Under the pieces are notes generated by a model. The model did not search any database. It had not been told where the DNA came from and was given only the letters and a program-made list of their open reading frames with translations. The position numbers were made by a program, and so were the translations under genes. Below, one piece after another: positions 25,032-33,718 of a stretch of DNA of 64,000 nt. Origin of the DNA: Rectinema sp003452735 (GTDB taxonomy: Bacteria > Spirochaetota > Spirochaetia > Treponematales > Rectinemataceae); the NCBI GenBank assembly GCA_035415815.1, contig DAOOGR010000002.1, positions 1 through 64,000 on the forward strand, written 5' to 3'. Position 1 is the first letter of the stretch. Every line of letters starts with the position of its first letter.

Positions 25032-26492
25032 ATGAAGCTCAATCTAAGTCTAGACAATCTATCAGAGGCTTTTCCGGAGGATTTGACACCGGACCAGCGA
25101 GCTCGTGCACAAACCATTTTTCTGAAAACGCTTTCAGAAAAGACTCATCGTTTTTATGGAGGGAAAATCCAGATAGTACCCAAGGCAGGTCTCTATGGAT
25201 TCAACTGGTTCAACGTATGGTACACGCCAGGCGTTTCAAAGGTATCGACAACTATTCGAGACGATAATGATCAATCATTTGCGCTCTCAAACCGAGGAAA
25301 TCTTGTCGCTGTCGTGTCTGACTCTACGCGTGTTTTAGGCGATGGCGATTGTACGCCTCCTGGTGGTCTAGGAGTAATGGAAGGCAAGGCTTTCCTCATG
25401 AAATATTTGGGTGGCGTGGATGCAATTGCTCTTTGCATCAATTCCCGAGGTACCGATGGCAAACCTAATCCTGATAAGATCATCGATTTTGTTAAAATGC
25501 TAGAACCCTCAGTAGGAGCTGTAAATCTCGAGGATATTAGTCAACCGAATTGCTTCAAAGTGCTGGATGAACTGAGGGAAGCCTGCGATATCCCTGTATG
25601 GCATGATGATGCGCAGGGCACTGCTTGTGTGACTCTTGCTGGCCTTCTCAATGCGCTCGAGCTTGCAGGCAAGAAGCTTAGTGAAGCCAAAATTGTATTG
25701 CTGGGAGCGGGTGCTTCTAATACGACAATTGCCCGACTAATCCTTGCCGATGGTGGTAGAGGAGAAAACATGGTGATTTTCGATAGTAAGGGTGGCCTAC
25801 ACAGGAATCGCAAAGATATCGAGGCCGACAAGAGATACTATCGGAAATGGGAGCTCTGCCTTCAAACTAATCCTCGTTGCATCGAGACCGAAGAAGAGGC
25901 CTTAAAGGGCGCCGATGTACTAATTGCACTATCGACACCAGGGCCGGATACGGTCAAACGCGAATGGATTCGATCAATGGCTCCCAAATCCATTGTTTTT
26001 GCCTGCGCCAATCCAGTACCCGAAATCTGGCCTTATGCAGCCAAGGAAGAGGGCGCTTACATAGTTGCAACAGGTAGAGGCGATTTTCCAAATCAGGTCA
26101 ATAATTCCATCTGCTTTCCTGGGCTTTTGAAAGGCGCTTTACTTGTTCGGGCGAGGAAAATAACAGACAATATGGCGATCCGATGCGCCCACTCTATAGC
26201 CGATTTCGCAAGATCTCGTGGTATTAGCGCTGACAATATAATTGCAACAATGGAGGAGACCGAAGTCTTCGCGCGCGAGGCAGCCGATGTAGCCATGGCC
26301 GCGATAGAAGAAGGAGTAGCTAGGCTTCCCGATACCTGGGACAATATTTACTCCAAGGCCAAAGCCGATATTTTAGCTGCACGTTCTCTTACTCAAGACT
26401 TGATGAAAGATGGACATATCGCAGCTATCCCAGAGGAGATGCTACAAGAAGCCTTCGATTTTGCGGTGTCCGAGGTAAGAAAGAAAGCATAG
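25032..26492 (+). CDS. NAD(P)-dependent malic enzyme
   Basis: Oxidative decarboxylation of malate to pyruvate. The 486-residue protein has the short bacterial malic-enzyme layout: malate-binding YTPGVSKVS and substrate Tyr, LVAVVSDSTRVLGDGD, then the metal-binding AVNLEDISQPNCF and VWHDDAQGTACVTLAGLLNA, and the nucleotide domain IVLLGAGASNTTIARLIL. SLTPGPD-type and ACANPVPEIWP motifs follow. No phosphotransacetylase domain is attached. ATG 25032 is chosen for AAGGAGAC a few bases upstream; an open frame extends back to 24855 but over the promoter. NAD versus NADP preference cannot be read with confidence. Confidence 0.93.
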   Translation: MKLNLSLDNLSEAFPEDLTPDQRARAQTIFLKTLSEKTHRFYGGKIQIVPKAGLYGFNWFNVWYTPGVSKVSTTIRDDNDQSFALSNRGNLVAVVSDSTRVLGDGDCTPPGGLGVMEGKAFLMKYLGGVDAIALCINSRGTDGKPNPDKIIDFVKMLEPSVGAVNLEDISQPNCFKVLDELREACDIPVWHDDAQGTACVTLAGLLNALELAGKKLSEAKIVLLGAGASNTTIARLILADGGRGENMVIFDSKGGLHRNRKDIEADKRYYRKWELCLQTNPRCIETEEEALKGADVLIALSTPGPDTVKREWIRSMAPKSIVFACANPVPEIWPYAAKEEGAYIVATGRGDFPNQVNNSICFPGLLKGALLVRARKITDNMAIRCAHSIADFARSRGISADNIIATMEETEVFAREAADVAMAAIEEGVARLPDTWDNIYSKAKADILAARSLTQDLMKDGHIAAIPEEMLQEAFDFAVSEVRKKA

Positions 26493-26545
26493 ATCACTGA
26501 ATTTGAGGAAACCGAAATGGGAGTCCAATTGCTAGCTAGGTCGCA

Positions 26546-28225
26546 CTAATACTTGAATATACTAGATCCTATAAATTCACGCAGGATTGAATCGCTGGGC
26601 ACATATTGAGGAGAAATAGGCGAAATCCGCGAGATAAACGCCTGAATCCGGCGAGCATCCGTATATTCGGCATGATGTGGCTTAACTGTTCGTAGAAGTG
26701 GTTCGGCAAAAACCTTAAGCACCCCAAGCTCATAGTCGAGCGCGGAATTGAATGCTATATCTGCGTCACCTTGGAAAGGGAATATATAGAGTCTTTCGCC
26801 TCTCTGTACAGAAGACCACATGGAAAGCGTTTCGCGAGCATCGTGCCCACGAAAATTATAATCTCGCACCATGCGCCGAAGAAGGCGATAATCTGTCGTC
26901 CGGACACGGTTGTGATCGTCCACATTAAGCTGTGTCAGTGCTGAGACATATATCTTGAGTTTATTATCTGCAGGTATATGTGGCGTAAGCCGCTCATTGA
27001 GACCATGGATACCTTCTAGCATGAGTATTTCATTCTCTCTGATGCTGATAAAAGTACCAGAAGGCTTTCTTATACCGCTTTTGAAATCAAATTCTGGAAG
27101 CTCGATCTCTTTGCCCTCGAAAAGATCCAAAAGCTGTCGATTGAGAAATTCGATATCGAGAGCTTCTAGGCATTCGAAATCTGGTTTACCGTCCTTATCG
27201 AGAGGTGTATGACTACGATCTACGAAATAGTTATCGAGTTCGATATGGATAGGTTTGAAGCCAAGAGCCCTTAGCTGTACCGATAGTTTTTTCGCAGTGG
27301 TGGTTTTGCCCGAGCTCGAAGGCCCCGCTATTAGAATGACTTTTGTCTTGTCGGATTTTTCGGCAATCATATCCGCAATAGCAGCAAGTTTTTTATTCTG
27401 GAGAGCTTCGGCCATCAGAATGAAATCCTGAATTCCCCCAGATTGATTTATCTTATTAAGAGCACCGATAGATCCCGCATTCAGCACTTTAGCTTTCTGC
27501 TCATATTCTTCTGCTATGTCATAGAGCACAGGTATGTCTATGAAAGGGTCCATTTCATAAGGCTTTTTTGTATGAGGAAAACGGAGCAACATCCCGCGAC
27601 GGTAAGGCATAAGCTCCCATACACTTAAAAGTCCTGTGCGAGGAACAAGAGGCGCTATATGCAGATCCTTATAATCTTGACACTCATTGAGCAAGACAAA
27701 AGGATCATTTATATATTCCATCAAAGAAAAGGTTTCTGCTTGATTTGATTGTTCAAAGTATTCGAAGACTGAATTCCAGGATTGCATAATAATTCGTATG
27801 GTCAGATTTTTTGCTACTATATCGCGCATATACAAGCAGAGGGAGTTGAGAAGGTGTGGCGAAACAGGTTCTTCGTCATCGAAGTAGTGATAATATCCAT
27901 TTCCTATTGCCATGCTCACGATGAGTCGCCTTTTAGGCACAATAGCTTTTGCAGCCATAGCAAGGAGAAAACATAAGGAATGGCGATATACTTCGGCCCC
28001 CATTGGAGAATCGGGATATATGGGAGCAATTTTGCAGTCGGCGTTGACCGGTGCCGAAAGGGCGACAAGCTCATTGTTAACTAGAGCAGCAACCGGAGGA
28101 AAAGGATGTGTGGAAGTTCCCCATTCTTGTTCCATACCAGATTGTATGAAGATTTCCTCTGCATTCGATCCCATTGGTACAGAAATTTCTTTGTAACCAT
28201 CGATAGTTAAAGTTATAGTGCTCAT
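26546..28225 (-). CDS. Uridine kinase-family protein with N-terminal ThrS-like TGS/second domain
   Basis: A 559-residue fusion. The N-terminal ~60 residues resemble a TGS ubiquitin-like domain (ITLTIDGYKEISVPMGSNAE) and residues ~75-150 resemble the ThrS editing-domain region (YRHSLCFLLAMAAKAIV, SMAIGNGYYHYFDDEEPVSP) with the second metal-site His lost. The C-terminal half is a P-loop nucleoside kinase: Walker A IAGPSSSGKTTTAKKL, IHIELDNYFVDR, then a helical lid and EGIHGLNERL. Such TGS-kinase fusions are a known group; the substrate is usually given as uridine/cytidine. It is divergent from the LacI gene by 64 bases. Its start is ATG at 28225. Confidence 0.87.
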   Translation of the reverse strand: MSTITLTIDGYKEISVPMGSNAEEIFIQSGMEQEWGTSTHPFPPVAALVNNELVALSAPVNADCKIAPIYPDSPMGAEVYRHSLCFLLAMAAKAIVPKRRLIVSMAIGNGYYHYFDDEEPVSPHLLNSLCLYMRDIVAKNLTIRIIMQSWNSVFEYFEQSNQAETFSLMEYINDPFVLLNECQDYKDLHIAPLVPRTGLLSVWELMPYRRGMLLRFPHTKKPYEMDPFIDIPVLYDIAEEYEQKAKVLNAGSIGALNKINQSGGIQDFILMAEALQNKKLAAIADMIAEKSDKTKVILIAGPSSSGKTTTAKKLSVQLRALGFKPIHIELDNYFVDRSHTPLDKDGKPDFECLEALDIEFLNRQLLDLFEGKEIELPEFDFKSGIRKPSGTFISIRENEILMLEGIHGLNERLTPHIPADNKLKIYVSALTQLNVDDHNRVRTTDYRLLRRMVRDYNFRGHDARETLSMWSSVQRGERLYIFPFQGDADIAFNSALDYELGVLKVFAEPLLRTVKPHHAEYTDARRIQAFISRISPISPQYVPSDSILREFIGSSIFKY

Positions 28226-28253
28226 TTATATATTATAAGCTATTACTAATACT

Positions 28254-28282
28254 TTGACGAGCTTGTTGCTTTTGTGTAGAAT
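28254..28282 (+). promoter_or_regulatory. lacI-family gene promoter giving a leaderless transcript
   Basis: TTGACG (28254-28259), 17-base spacer, TAGAAT (28277-28282). A start site 7 bases later falls at about 28289-28290, exactly at the ATG at 28290, and no ribosome binding site is visible upstream of that ATG. Confidence 0.6.
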
Positions 28283-28289
28283 TAATCTC

Positions 28290-29309
28290 ATGTCAAAAGT
28301 GACAATTAAGGATATAGCTCAACGGGCAGGAGTATCGAAGACCACTGTTTCCTTTGCACTAAACTACCCTGATAGAATATCGAAGAAGACTTATAACAGG
28401 ATAATGGCGATTATCGATGAACTTGGATATGTGCCAAACCCCTTTGCGCGTAGCTTGACGACAAAGCGTATTGGTGCAATTGGTCTTCTCTTACCTCAAA
28501 AAATAGGAGATATCTTTGCAAATCCACATATGACTCAAGTTATCAGCGGAATAGGAGAGGAATGCGAACGAAGGGAATTCTCTCTTGCTATCTTGCCTCT
28601 AATCCGGGGCAGAATAATCGAAGCTGCAAGAAAATCTTACGTTGATGGGCTCATCACAATTGGAGTCGGGCCTGGACACGAGGTTGTAAGCTTGCTCAAA
28701 CAGAATCACATCCCCTTTGTGACGATTGATGGCGAAGAATCGGCTTCAATAATCAATATAGGAATCGATCAAAAGAATGCTGCAAGAGAATTGATGCAGC
28801 ATGTGTTAAAAAAAGGCCATAAACGACTCGCTATACTGGCGCTAGAACCTGATACAAAGCCGAGCGGAGCCGAGCTTGCTTCGATTGTCGTACAAAAGCG
28901 TCTCGAAGGATTTCAAATTGCCTTGAAAGATGCTGGATTGTCGATTACTGATTCTCGAATATCTATCCAAAACTGCAAGGGCTCGATACAGAGTGGCTAT
29001 GAGAGCGCTTGCCATATCCTTTCGCTTGATCCACGACCAACCGCGATTGTCGCGATGTCAGATATTTCAGCGATAGGAGCTATGATCGCTACAAAAGAAC
29101 TAGGTCTAGAGATACCAGAAGATGTTGCTGTGGCAGGATTTGATGATATTCAGGAAAGCATGTTGGTTTCTCCTCGTCTGACTACTATTCACCAGCCCGA
29201 CCGAGACAAGGGAGCAGAAGCTGCACGAATGGTAATGAACATGCTAGATGGCTCTTCCGGGCAACACATAAAACTGCCATATCAGCTTGTAGTACGTGAA
29301 TCGACCTGA
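28290..29309 (+). CDS. LacI-family transcriptional regulator
   Basis: DNA-binding repressor of 339 residues. N-terminal helix-turn-helix plus hinge helix: VTIKDIAQRAGVSKTTVSFA, then NYPDRISKKTYNRIMAIIDE and LGYVPNPFARSL. The C-terminal periplasmic-binding-like effector domain includes IGLLLPQ, PFVTIDGEES, TAIVAMSDISAIGAMIATKE and DVAVAGFDDIQES. The start ATG at 28290 is chosen because LacI proteins begin at this point; a longer frame to 28254 would cover the promoter. Neighbours (uridine kinase, pepF) do not suggest its target; a LacI-type palindrome upstream of the sugar ABC genes at 43915 is a candidate in the window, which is inference. Confidence 0.93.
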   Translation: MSKVTIKDIAQRAGVSKTTVSFALNYPDRISKKTYNRIMAIIDELGYVPNPFARSLTTKRIGAIGLLLPQKIGDIFANPHMTQVISGIGEECERREFSLAILPLIRGRIIEAARKSYVDGLITIGVGPGHEVVSLLKQNHIPFVTIDGEESASIINIGIDQKNAARELMQHVLKKGHKRLAILALEPDTKPSGAELASIVVQKRLEGFQIALKDAGLSITDSRISIQNCKGSIQSGYESACHILSLDPRPTAIVAMSDISAIGAMIATKELGLEIPEDVAVAGFDDIQESMLVSPRLTTIHQPDRDKGAEAARMVMNMLDGSSGQHIKLPYQLVVREST

Positions 29310-29350
29310 TATATAAATAAAATTGTCTTGCTATAAAAAAGGGAGGAAGA

Positions 29351-31153
29351 ATGACAAAGATAATTCCAGAGCGTTCGGATGTTCCTGCAGAGCATAGATG
29401 GAACCTGGCAAGTCTATTTTCTAGCGATTCCGAATGGGAAAAAGAACTAGTGGTCTTCAATACGATGATTCATGATGCGGAAAAGGGCAAGATATCTCTT
29501 GGTACAGATCGGCAGGCTTTTCTCAAAACACTTAAGGACTTTGAGCAATATCTAATTCTAGAGGAAAGGCTTGGCTATTATGCAGACCTCAGGGTAACAG
29601 AAAATGAAGGAGATAGCGTAGCTAGAGGAATGTTTGAGCGCTATGTAAATTTATCGACTCAGGGTCAAGCCGCTTGGTCTTGGCTTAGTCCTGCTATCCA
29701 GATGCTGGATGACAATTTTATCGACAGCTGTCTTAAAGATTCTTCGTTTGAGGATTATAGAGTTTTTCTTTCGAAATTGCGTCGCTTCAAACCGCATGTG
29801 CTGAGCGATGCTGAGGAGCGACTCTTGGCTCTTCAGAGCGAGCCAGCTCAGACTCCAAAGGATGCTTTCAGCGTTCTAACCAATGTCGACTTCGATTTTG
29901 GTACAATCGAGACACCAGAAGGACCAAAACCGCTTACACAATCAACTTTTGCATACTTTATGCGTCTGCCGGATAGGTCGGTACGAAGAAAGGCCTATCT
30001 ACAATTTTATGCTTCCTTTGAAGCGCATCGGCATACGCTTGCGACTTTGTATGCCGGATCTGTAAAGCTCGACAAATATATAGCTAAGGTAAGAAAATAT
30101 CCTAGCGCTAGGGCCATGGCACTCTTCCCAGACAATGTTCCGGAGGCTGTTTATGATAACCTAGTCTCTACTGTAAATAGAAACATACCCGCTTTGCATC
30201 GATATTACGCGCTAAGGAAGGAAGTACTCGGTTTGGATAGTCTGAGGCACTATGATGTCTATGTTCCTCTTGTCAAGGAAATCAAGATCGAGCGAAGTTA
30301 CGAACAAGCAGTGGATATAGTGATCGAAGCACTAAAGCCCTTGGGAGAAGAGTATGTGAATACGCTGCGCGGAGGGCTATTGGGAGGTTGGGTGGATCGC
30401 TATGAGAATAAAGGCAAACGATCTGGGGCTTTTTCCGCAGGTAGTTTTTTGGGAAATCCTTACATTCTTATGAACTATAAAGACGATGTTCTAGACGATC
30501 TATTTACGATTGCCCACGAGGGTGGTCATTCGATGCATTCTTGGTATTCAGCTCGCAACAATCCTTTTATGTGTTACGGATATACGATTTTTGAAGCCGA
30601 AGTTGCTAGCACTTTCAATGAGCAATTGGTTTTCTCGTATCTCTATGAGAACAGCAAAGATGAAAGAGAGAAGGCTTATCTGCTTGCAAATCGAATCGAT
30701 AACACCCTCGGAACACTTTTCCGACAGACAATGTTTGCTGAGTTTGAAGAGAGGGTTCATGAGATTGCAGAATCAGGAGAGGCAATTACTGTGGATGTGC
30801 TTAGAAAAGAGTATCGGGGCTTGCTCGAGAAATATTTTGGGCCAGAAATGGTGTTCGAAAATGTTTCGGATCTTGAAGGGCTTCGCATACCACATTTCTA
30901 TAATGCATTCTATGTCTACAAGTATGCAACTGGGTTGTCTGCGGGCATTGCTCTATCTGAAGGCGTTTTGAAGGGCAGAGAAAAAGAACGCGATGCTTAT
31001 CTTAATTTTCTGAGATCTGGAGGAAGCCGTTTTCCGATAGAATCTTTAGAGCTTGCTGGCGTGGACATGTCAACTCCTGAACCCATAGAAGCCGCTTGTA
31101 AGCGCTTTGCCAAAGATGTTGAGGCTCTTTCGGCTATATTGAAGGCAAAATGA
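29351..31153 (+). CDS. pepF: Oligoendopeptidase F, M3 family
   Basis: Cytoplasmic zinc metallopeptidase that cleaves short peptides. The 600-residue protein has the M3 layout: N-terminal helical region (PERSDVPAEHRWNLASLFSS) and the catalytic HExxH in IAHEGGHSMHSWYSA (near residue 388), with the third ligand Glu in FEAEVASTFNEQL about 25 residues on. GPEMVFENVSDLEGLRIPHF and YNAFYVYKYATG complete the active site region. ATG 29351 has GGGAGGAAG directly upstream. It follows the LacI gene by about 40 bases and is convergent with rsmE. Confidence 0.95.
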   Translation: MTKIIPERSDVPAEHRWNLASLFSSDSEWEKELVVFNTMIHDAEKGKISLGTDRQAFLKTLKDFEQYLILEERLGYYADLRVTENEGDSVARGMFERYVNLSTQGQAAWSWLSPAIQMLDDNFIDSCLKDSSFEDYRVFLSKLRRFKPHVLSDAEERLLALQSEPAQTPKDAFSVLTNVDFDFGTIETPEGPKPLTQSTFAYFMRLPDRSVRRKAYLQFYASFEAHRHTLATLYAGSVKLDKYIAKVRKYPSARAMALFPDNVPEAVYDNLVSTVNRNIPALHRYYALRKEVLGLDSLRHYDVYVPLVKEIKIERSYEQAVDIVIEALKPLGEEYVNTLRGGLLGGWVDRYENKGKRSGAFSAGSFLGNPYILMNYKDDVLDDLFTIAHEGGHSMHSWYSARNNPFMCYGYTIFEAEVASTFNEQLVFSYLYENSKDEREKAYLLANRIDNTLGTLFRQTMFAEFEERVHEIAESGEAITVDVLRKEYRGLLEKYFGPEMVFENVSDLEGLRIPHFYNAFYVYKYATGLSAGIALSEGVLKGREKERDAYLNFLRSGGSRFPIESLELAGVDMSTPEPIEAACKRFAKDVEALSAILKAK

Positions 31154-31157
31154 TAGA

Positions 31158-31234
31158 GAAGGCTCTGTTGTGGGGGAAGCTGTTATAGCGAAGCCTGTTA
31201 TGGAGCAGTTTATTATAGGGCAGCTCTACATATA
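31158..31234. repeat. Degenerate 15-base tandem repeat
   Basis: About five imperfect copies of a 14-17-base unit (GAAGCTGTTATAGCG and variants such as GAAGCCTGTTATGGA and GCAGTTTATTATAGG) fill the 72-base gap between pepF and rsmE and run slightly into the end of rsmE. No clear hairpin with a T-tract is visible. Possibly a small repeat or a bidirectional transcription end. Confidence 0.45.
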
Positions 31235-32005
31235 TCCCAAGCGCGATAGCAAGATTGAGACCGCTGCAGAGGCAGCGGTCTCTGTTTTCAATATCCGATC
31301 TCCAAGAGAGCAGAGCAAATAGCCAACATTAAGAAAAATATCTATCTCATGATTTGTCCAACCACGCTCTGTTCCAATGGCTAATACAACCGGCAATCCC
31401 GAAAGGATTATGTCGCCTAGAAGCTGGGCAGACGGATCGGGGTGGCAGAGTAACCTTGTACATTTGCTATTGTCAGTTTCCCGGGCTGATATAGGTGTTT
31501 TTGTGTCGGCATGATCCATGCTCTCTGTGCGCTCTGCCTTAATTAGCGCTCTATCTAGGGTCCAAGCCAGCCCAATTTCAGGCAACCTTGGGTTTCCTGA
31601 TTGTTCGGCTCCTTCTCGTGCGTATATTAAATATTCCTTTTGCTGGTAAAAATGAGATTGTGTGTATGATTTTTCCCCCAGTTCGGTCGGTACAAATACA
31701 ACGCTTTCGACACCAAGTATGGTAAGCTCTTTTACTATGCGAGCCGCCTGAATTGGTCTCACTGTTCCCATGAGGACACGAAGAGGCCTTAGTGGAGGGG
31801 CAGATTCTTCGGCTATAAAACGAAGCATTATCTCTGCATCGCTAATTGACTCTAAGATTGCCCAACCAATCAATCCATCAAGACTACCAGCGCGCATTCT
31901 TCCGCCAACCTCTTTTCTTAGGACTTCGAGAATATGCTGAGTTCTCCGGTCTTTTAGAGAGAGAAACTGAGTTTCGGAAGATGAATCAACTATTAAGATG
32001 TTCAT
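31226..32005 (-). CDS. rsmE: 16S rRNA (uracil-1498-N3)-methyltransferase RsmE
   Basis: SPOUT-family methyltransferase modifying U1498 of 16S rRNA. The 259-residue protein has the N-terminal PUA-like part (QHILEVLRKEVGGRMRAGSL) and the C-terminal knot: RVLMGTVRPIQAARIVKELT, then ESVVFVPTELGEKS and EGAEQSGNPRLPEI, followed by VLAIGTERGWTNHEIDIFLN and YLLCSLGDRILKTETAASAA, matching the RsmE end motif G-x-R-I-L-R-x-E-T-A. A polar insertion (~20 residues) precedes the knot. ATG start overlaps the fabV stop by 4 bases, so it is the last gene of the fab operon. Confidence 0.9.
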   Translation of the reverse strand: MNILIVDSSSETQFLSLKDRRTQHILEVLRKEVGGRMRAGSLDGLIGWAILESISDAEIMLRFIAEESAPPLRPLRVLMGTVRPIQAARIVKELTILGVESVVFVPTELGEKSYTQSHFYQQKEYLIYAREGAEQSGNPRLPEIGLAWTLDRALIKAERTESMDHADTKTPISARETDNSKCTRLLCHPDPSAQLLGDIILSGLPVVLAIGTERGWTNHEIDIFLNVGYLLCSLGDRILKTETAASAAVSILLSRLGYM

Positions 32006-33216
32006 TCGAGAGAGAGAATTTCGCGCTCATAGTCGACCCCGGGAACATCGAAGCCATGCGCTCTTAAAAAATCGCTTCTGAAGCCGGCTAGATCAGCAAG
32101 TTCATGGAGGTTCGATTCATCGATCCTAGCCAGGCGTGAACTGACTTCGTTCTGAACAGAAGGACCCATCTCGAGATCATCGATCCGAATTCGGCCTTCG
32201 TCATCCGTAGGAATGGCTATTCCTATTTTTTGGTATAGGCGTTCAGAGAAAAGGCGCATCATCTGGTCGAGGCAGTCTTCATGTATATTGCGCTCTTTCA
32301 TCACCTTGAAAAGTGTCGATATATATAGCGGAATTATCGGGATAACGGCGCTTGCTCTTGTTACGACTGCCTTGTTGATAGAAACAAACGCTCGAAGTCC
32401 GTTCTCTTTTCCATAGTCCTTTTCGAGCAGGTTTGCTGTTTTTTCTAGATGGAGTTTCGCTTGACCGATTGTACCATCGCGATATATGGGCCAGGAAAAA
32501 GGAGGCCCTATATAGGAGTATGCAAGAGTGATCGCTTCTGGCGCGAGCAAACCTTCATTCTGGAGAGCATCGATCCATAGCTTCCAATCTTCGCCGCCCA
32601 TAACTTTTACAGTATTGGCGATCTCTTCTTCTGTTGCAGGTTGAATCGTTGCCTCAGAAAATTTTTCTGTAAACACATCTATTGTGCGACCTGCGTATTG
32701 TCTGCCTATAGGTTTTATTACCGAACGGTATAGTACTCCTGTATCGGGATCTACTCGAACAGAGCTTGCTAGAGAGTATATAACCAAATCGTATTTGAAA
32801 TTATTTTCAAGTGCAATTTCTATAGCTTTTTGTTTGGCGGCGTGAGAAAAGGCGTCTATTTGGGAGAAGGATGCTGCGAAAAGGTCATTTTCAGTAGCAA
32901 GTCTATCGAATTCTTTATTTGCATACCATCCCGGAGTCGCTGGCTTGGTGGCGGAAGGCTCTTTCTCGTAGGAAAAACCTATGGTTTTGGCTCCATATCC
33001 GAATGCAGCGACAAGTCTCGATGCCAGTCCATATCCGGTAGAACAGCCAATTATCAAGGCATTATTTGGCTTGGGAGCTGAACCATTTATATCACTACTT
33101 GCAAGCCTTTTACGAAAAGTCTTTGCTCGCGCTGCCTGTAAACGCACTTCCTCACGGCAGCCCTCGGGATGAGCATTGAGGCAAATATTGTTTCGGATCA
33201 TTGGCTTTATTATCAT
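32002..33216 (-). CDS. fabV: Trans-2-enoyl-ACP/CoA reductase of the FabV/Ter family
   Basis: NADH-dependent reductase that carries out the last step of fatty-acid elongation, or crotonyl-CoA reduction. The family opening MIIKPMIRNNICLNAHPEGC (residues 1-20) is intact. Nucleotide-binding ALIIGCSTGYGLASRLV and the FabV signature Y-x8-K in YRDGTIGQAK are present. Length is 404 residues, as usual. ATG 33216 is chosen over an upstream ATG at 33246 because it starts the conserved domain, overlaps the fabZ stop as ATGA and has AGGAG 7 bases before. The related Treponema denticola enzyme is a crotonyl-CoA reductase (Ter), so substrate is open; the fab neighbours favour the ACP form. Confidence 0.93.
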   Translation of the reverse strand: MIIKPMIRNNICLNAHPEGCREEVRLQAARAKTFRKRLASSDINGSAPKPNNALIIGCSTGYGLASRLVAAFGYGAKTIGFSYEKEPSATKPATPGWYANKEFDRLATENDLFAASFSQIDAFSHAAKQKAIEIALENNFKYDLVIYSLASSVRVDPDTGVLYRSVIKPIGRQYAGRTIDVFTEKFSEATIQPATEEEIANTVKVMGGEDWKLWIDALQNEGLLAPEAITLAYSYIGPPFSWPIYRDGTIGQAKLHLEKTANLLEKDYGKENGLRAFVSINKAVVTRASAVIPIIPLYISTLFKVMKERNIHEDCLDQMMRLFSERLYQKIGIAIPTDDEGRIRIDDLEMGPSVQNEVSSRLARIDESNLHELADLAGFRSDFLRAHGFDVPGVDYEREILSLE

Positions 33217-33632
33217 TCCGGTACTCCTGAAGCTATGCTTATCCATTCGGCTTCGACAGCTATCGCATCGCCTACCTTACCTATACCTTTTTGATGAAGA
33301 TAGATAGAGGAGGCACGCACATTCTTGATCTCGATCATAAAAGTATCGCCAGGGCGAACCGCTTGTCTGAAACGAGCTTCCTTTATCTTTGCGAACATAA
33401 AGAGGCTTTTGGGATAGATGCCCATCAATTTTGCGCCTACTCCTCCTGCTTGAGCCATGCTTTCGATCAACAATACTCCAGGCACGATAGGAAATGAAGG
33501 AAAATGTCCTTTGAAAAACCAATCATCATCGTGGAATGCATGTTGAGCTATTATAGTATCGCCTTCGATATAGACATCATCGACGAACAGAAATGGAGGC
33601 CTATGAGGAAGATAAGATTCAATATTCTTCAC
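33213..33632 (-). CDS. fabZ: 3-hydroxyacyl-ACP dehydratase FabZ
   Basis: Hotdog-fold dehydratase of 139 residues in type II fatty-acid synthesis. The substrate tunnel opening LPHRPPFLFVD and the catalytic core DWFFKGHFPSFPIVPGVLLI, with its His and the following Glu in ESMAQAGG, are present, followed by KIKEARFRQAVRPGDTF. It sits between fabF (86 bases upstream) and fabV (4-base overlap). Confidence 0.93.
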   Translation of the reverse strand: MKNIESYLPHRPPFLFVDDVYIEGDTIIAQHAFHDDDWFFKGHFPSFPIVPGVLLIESMAQAGGVGAKLMGIYPKSLFMFAKIKEARFRQAVRPGDTFMIEIKNVRASSIYLHQKGIGKVGDAIAVEAEWISIASGVPE

Positions 33633-33718
33633 TGTCTCAAATCTCTCCTTATCTCGTATAAGAAATAATTTCTTTGCTTAACAATCTTAGCCATCTGCTT
33701 TGAATCGTGCAACGGGTT

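Noticed and set aside
26546..27100. Second ThrS fragment, suspected pseudogene, within the kinase gene
   Set aside because: The frame is intact and continuous with a kinase domain; TGS-kinase fusions are a known arrangement.
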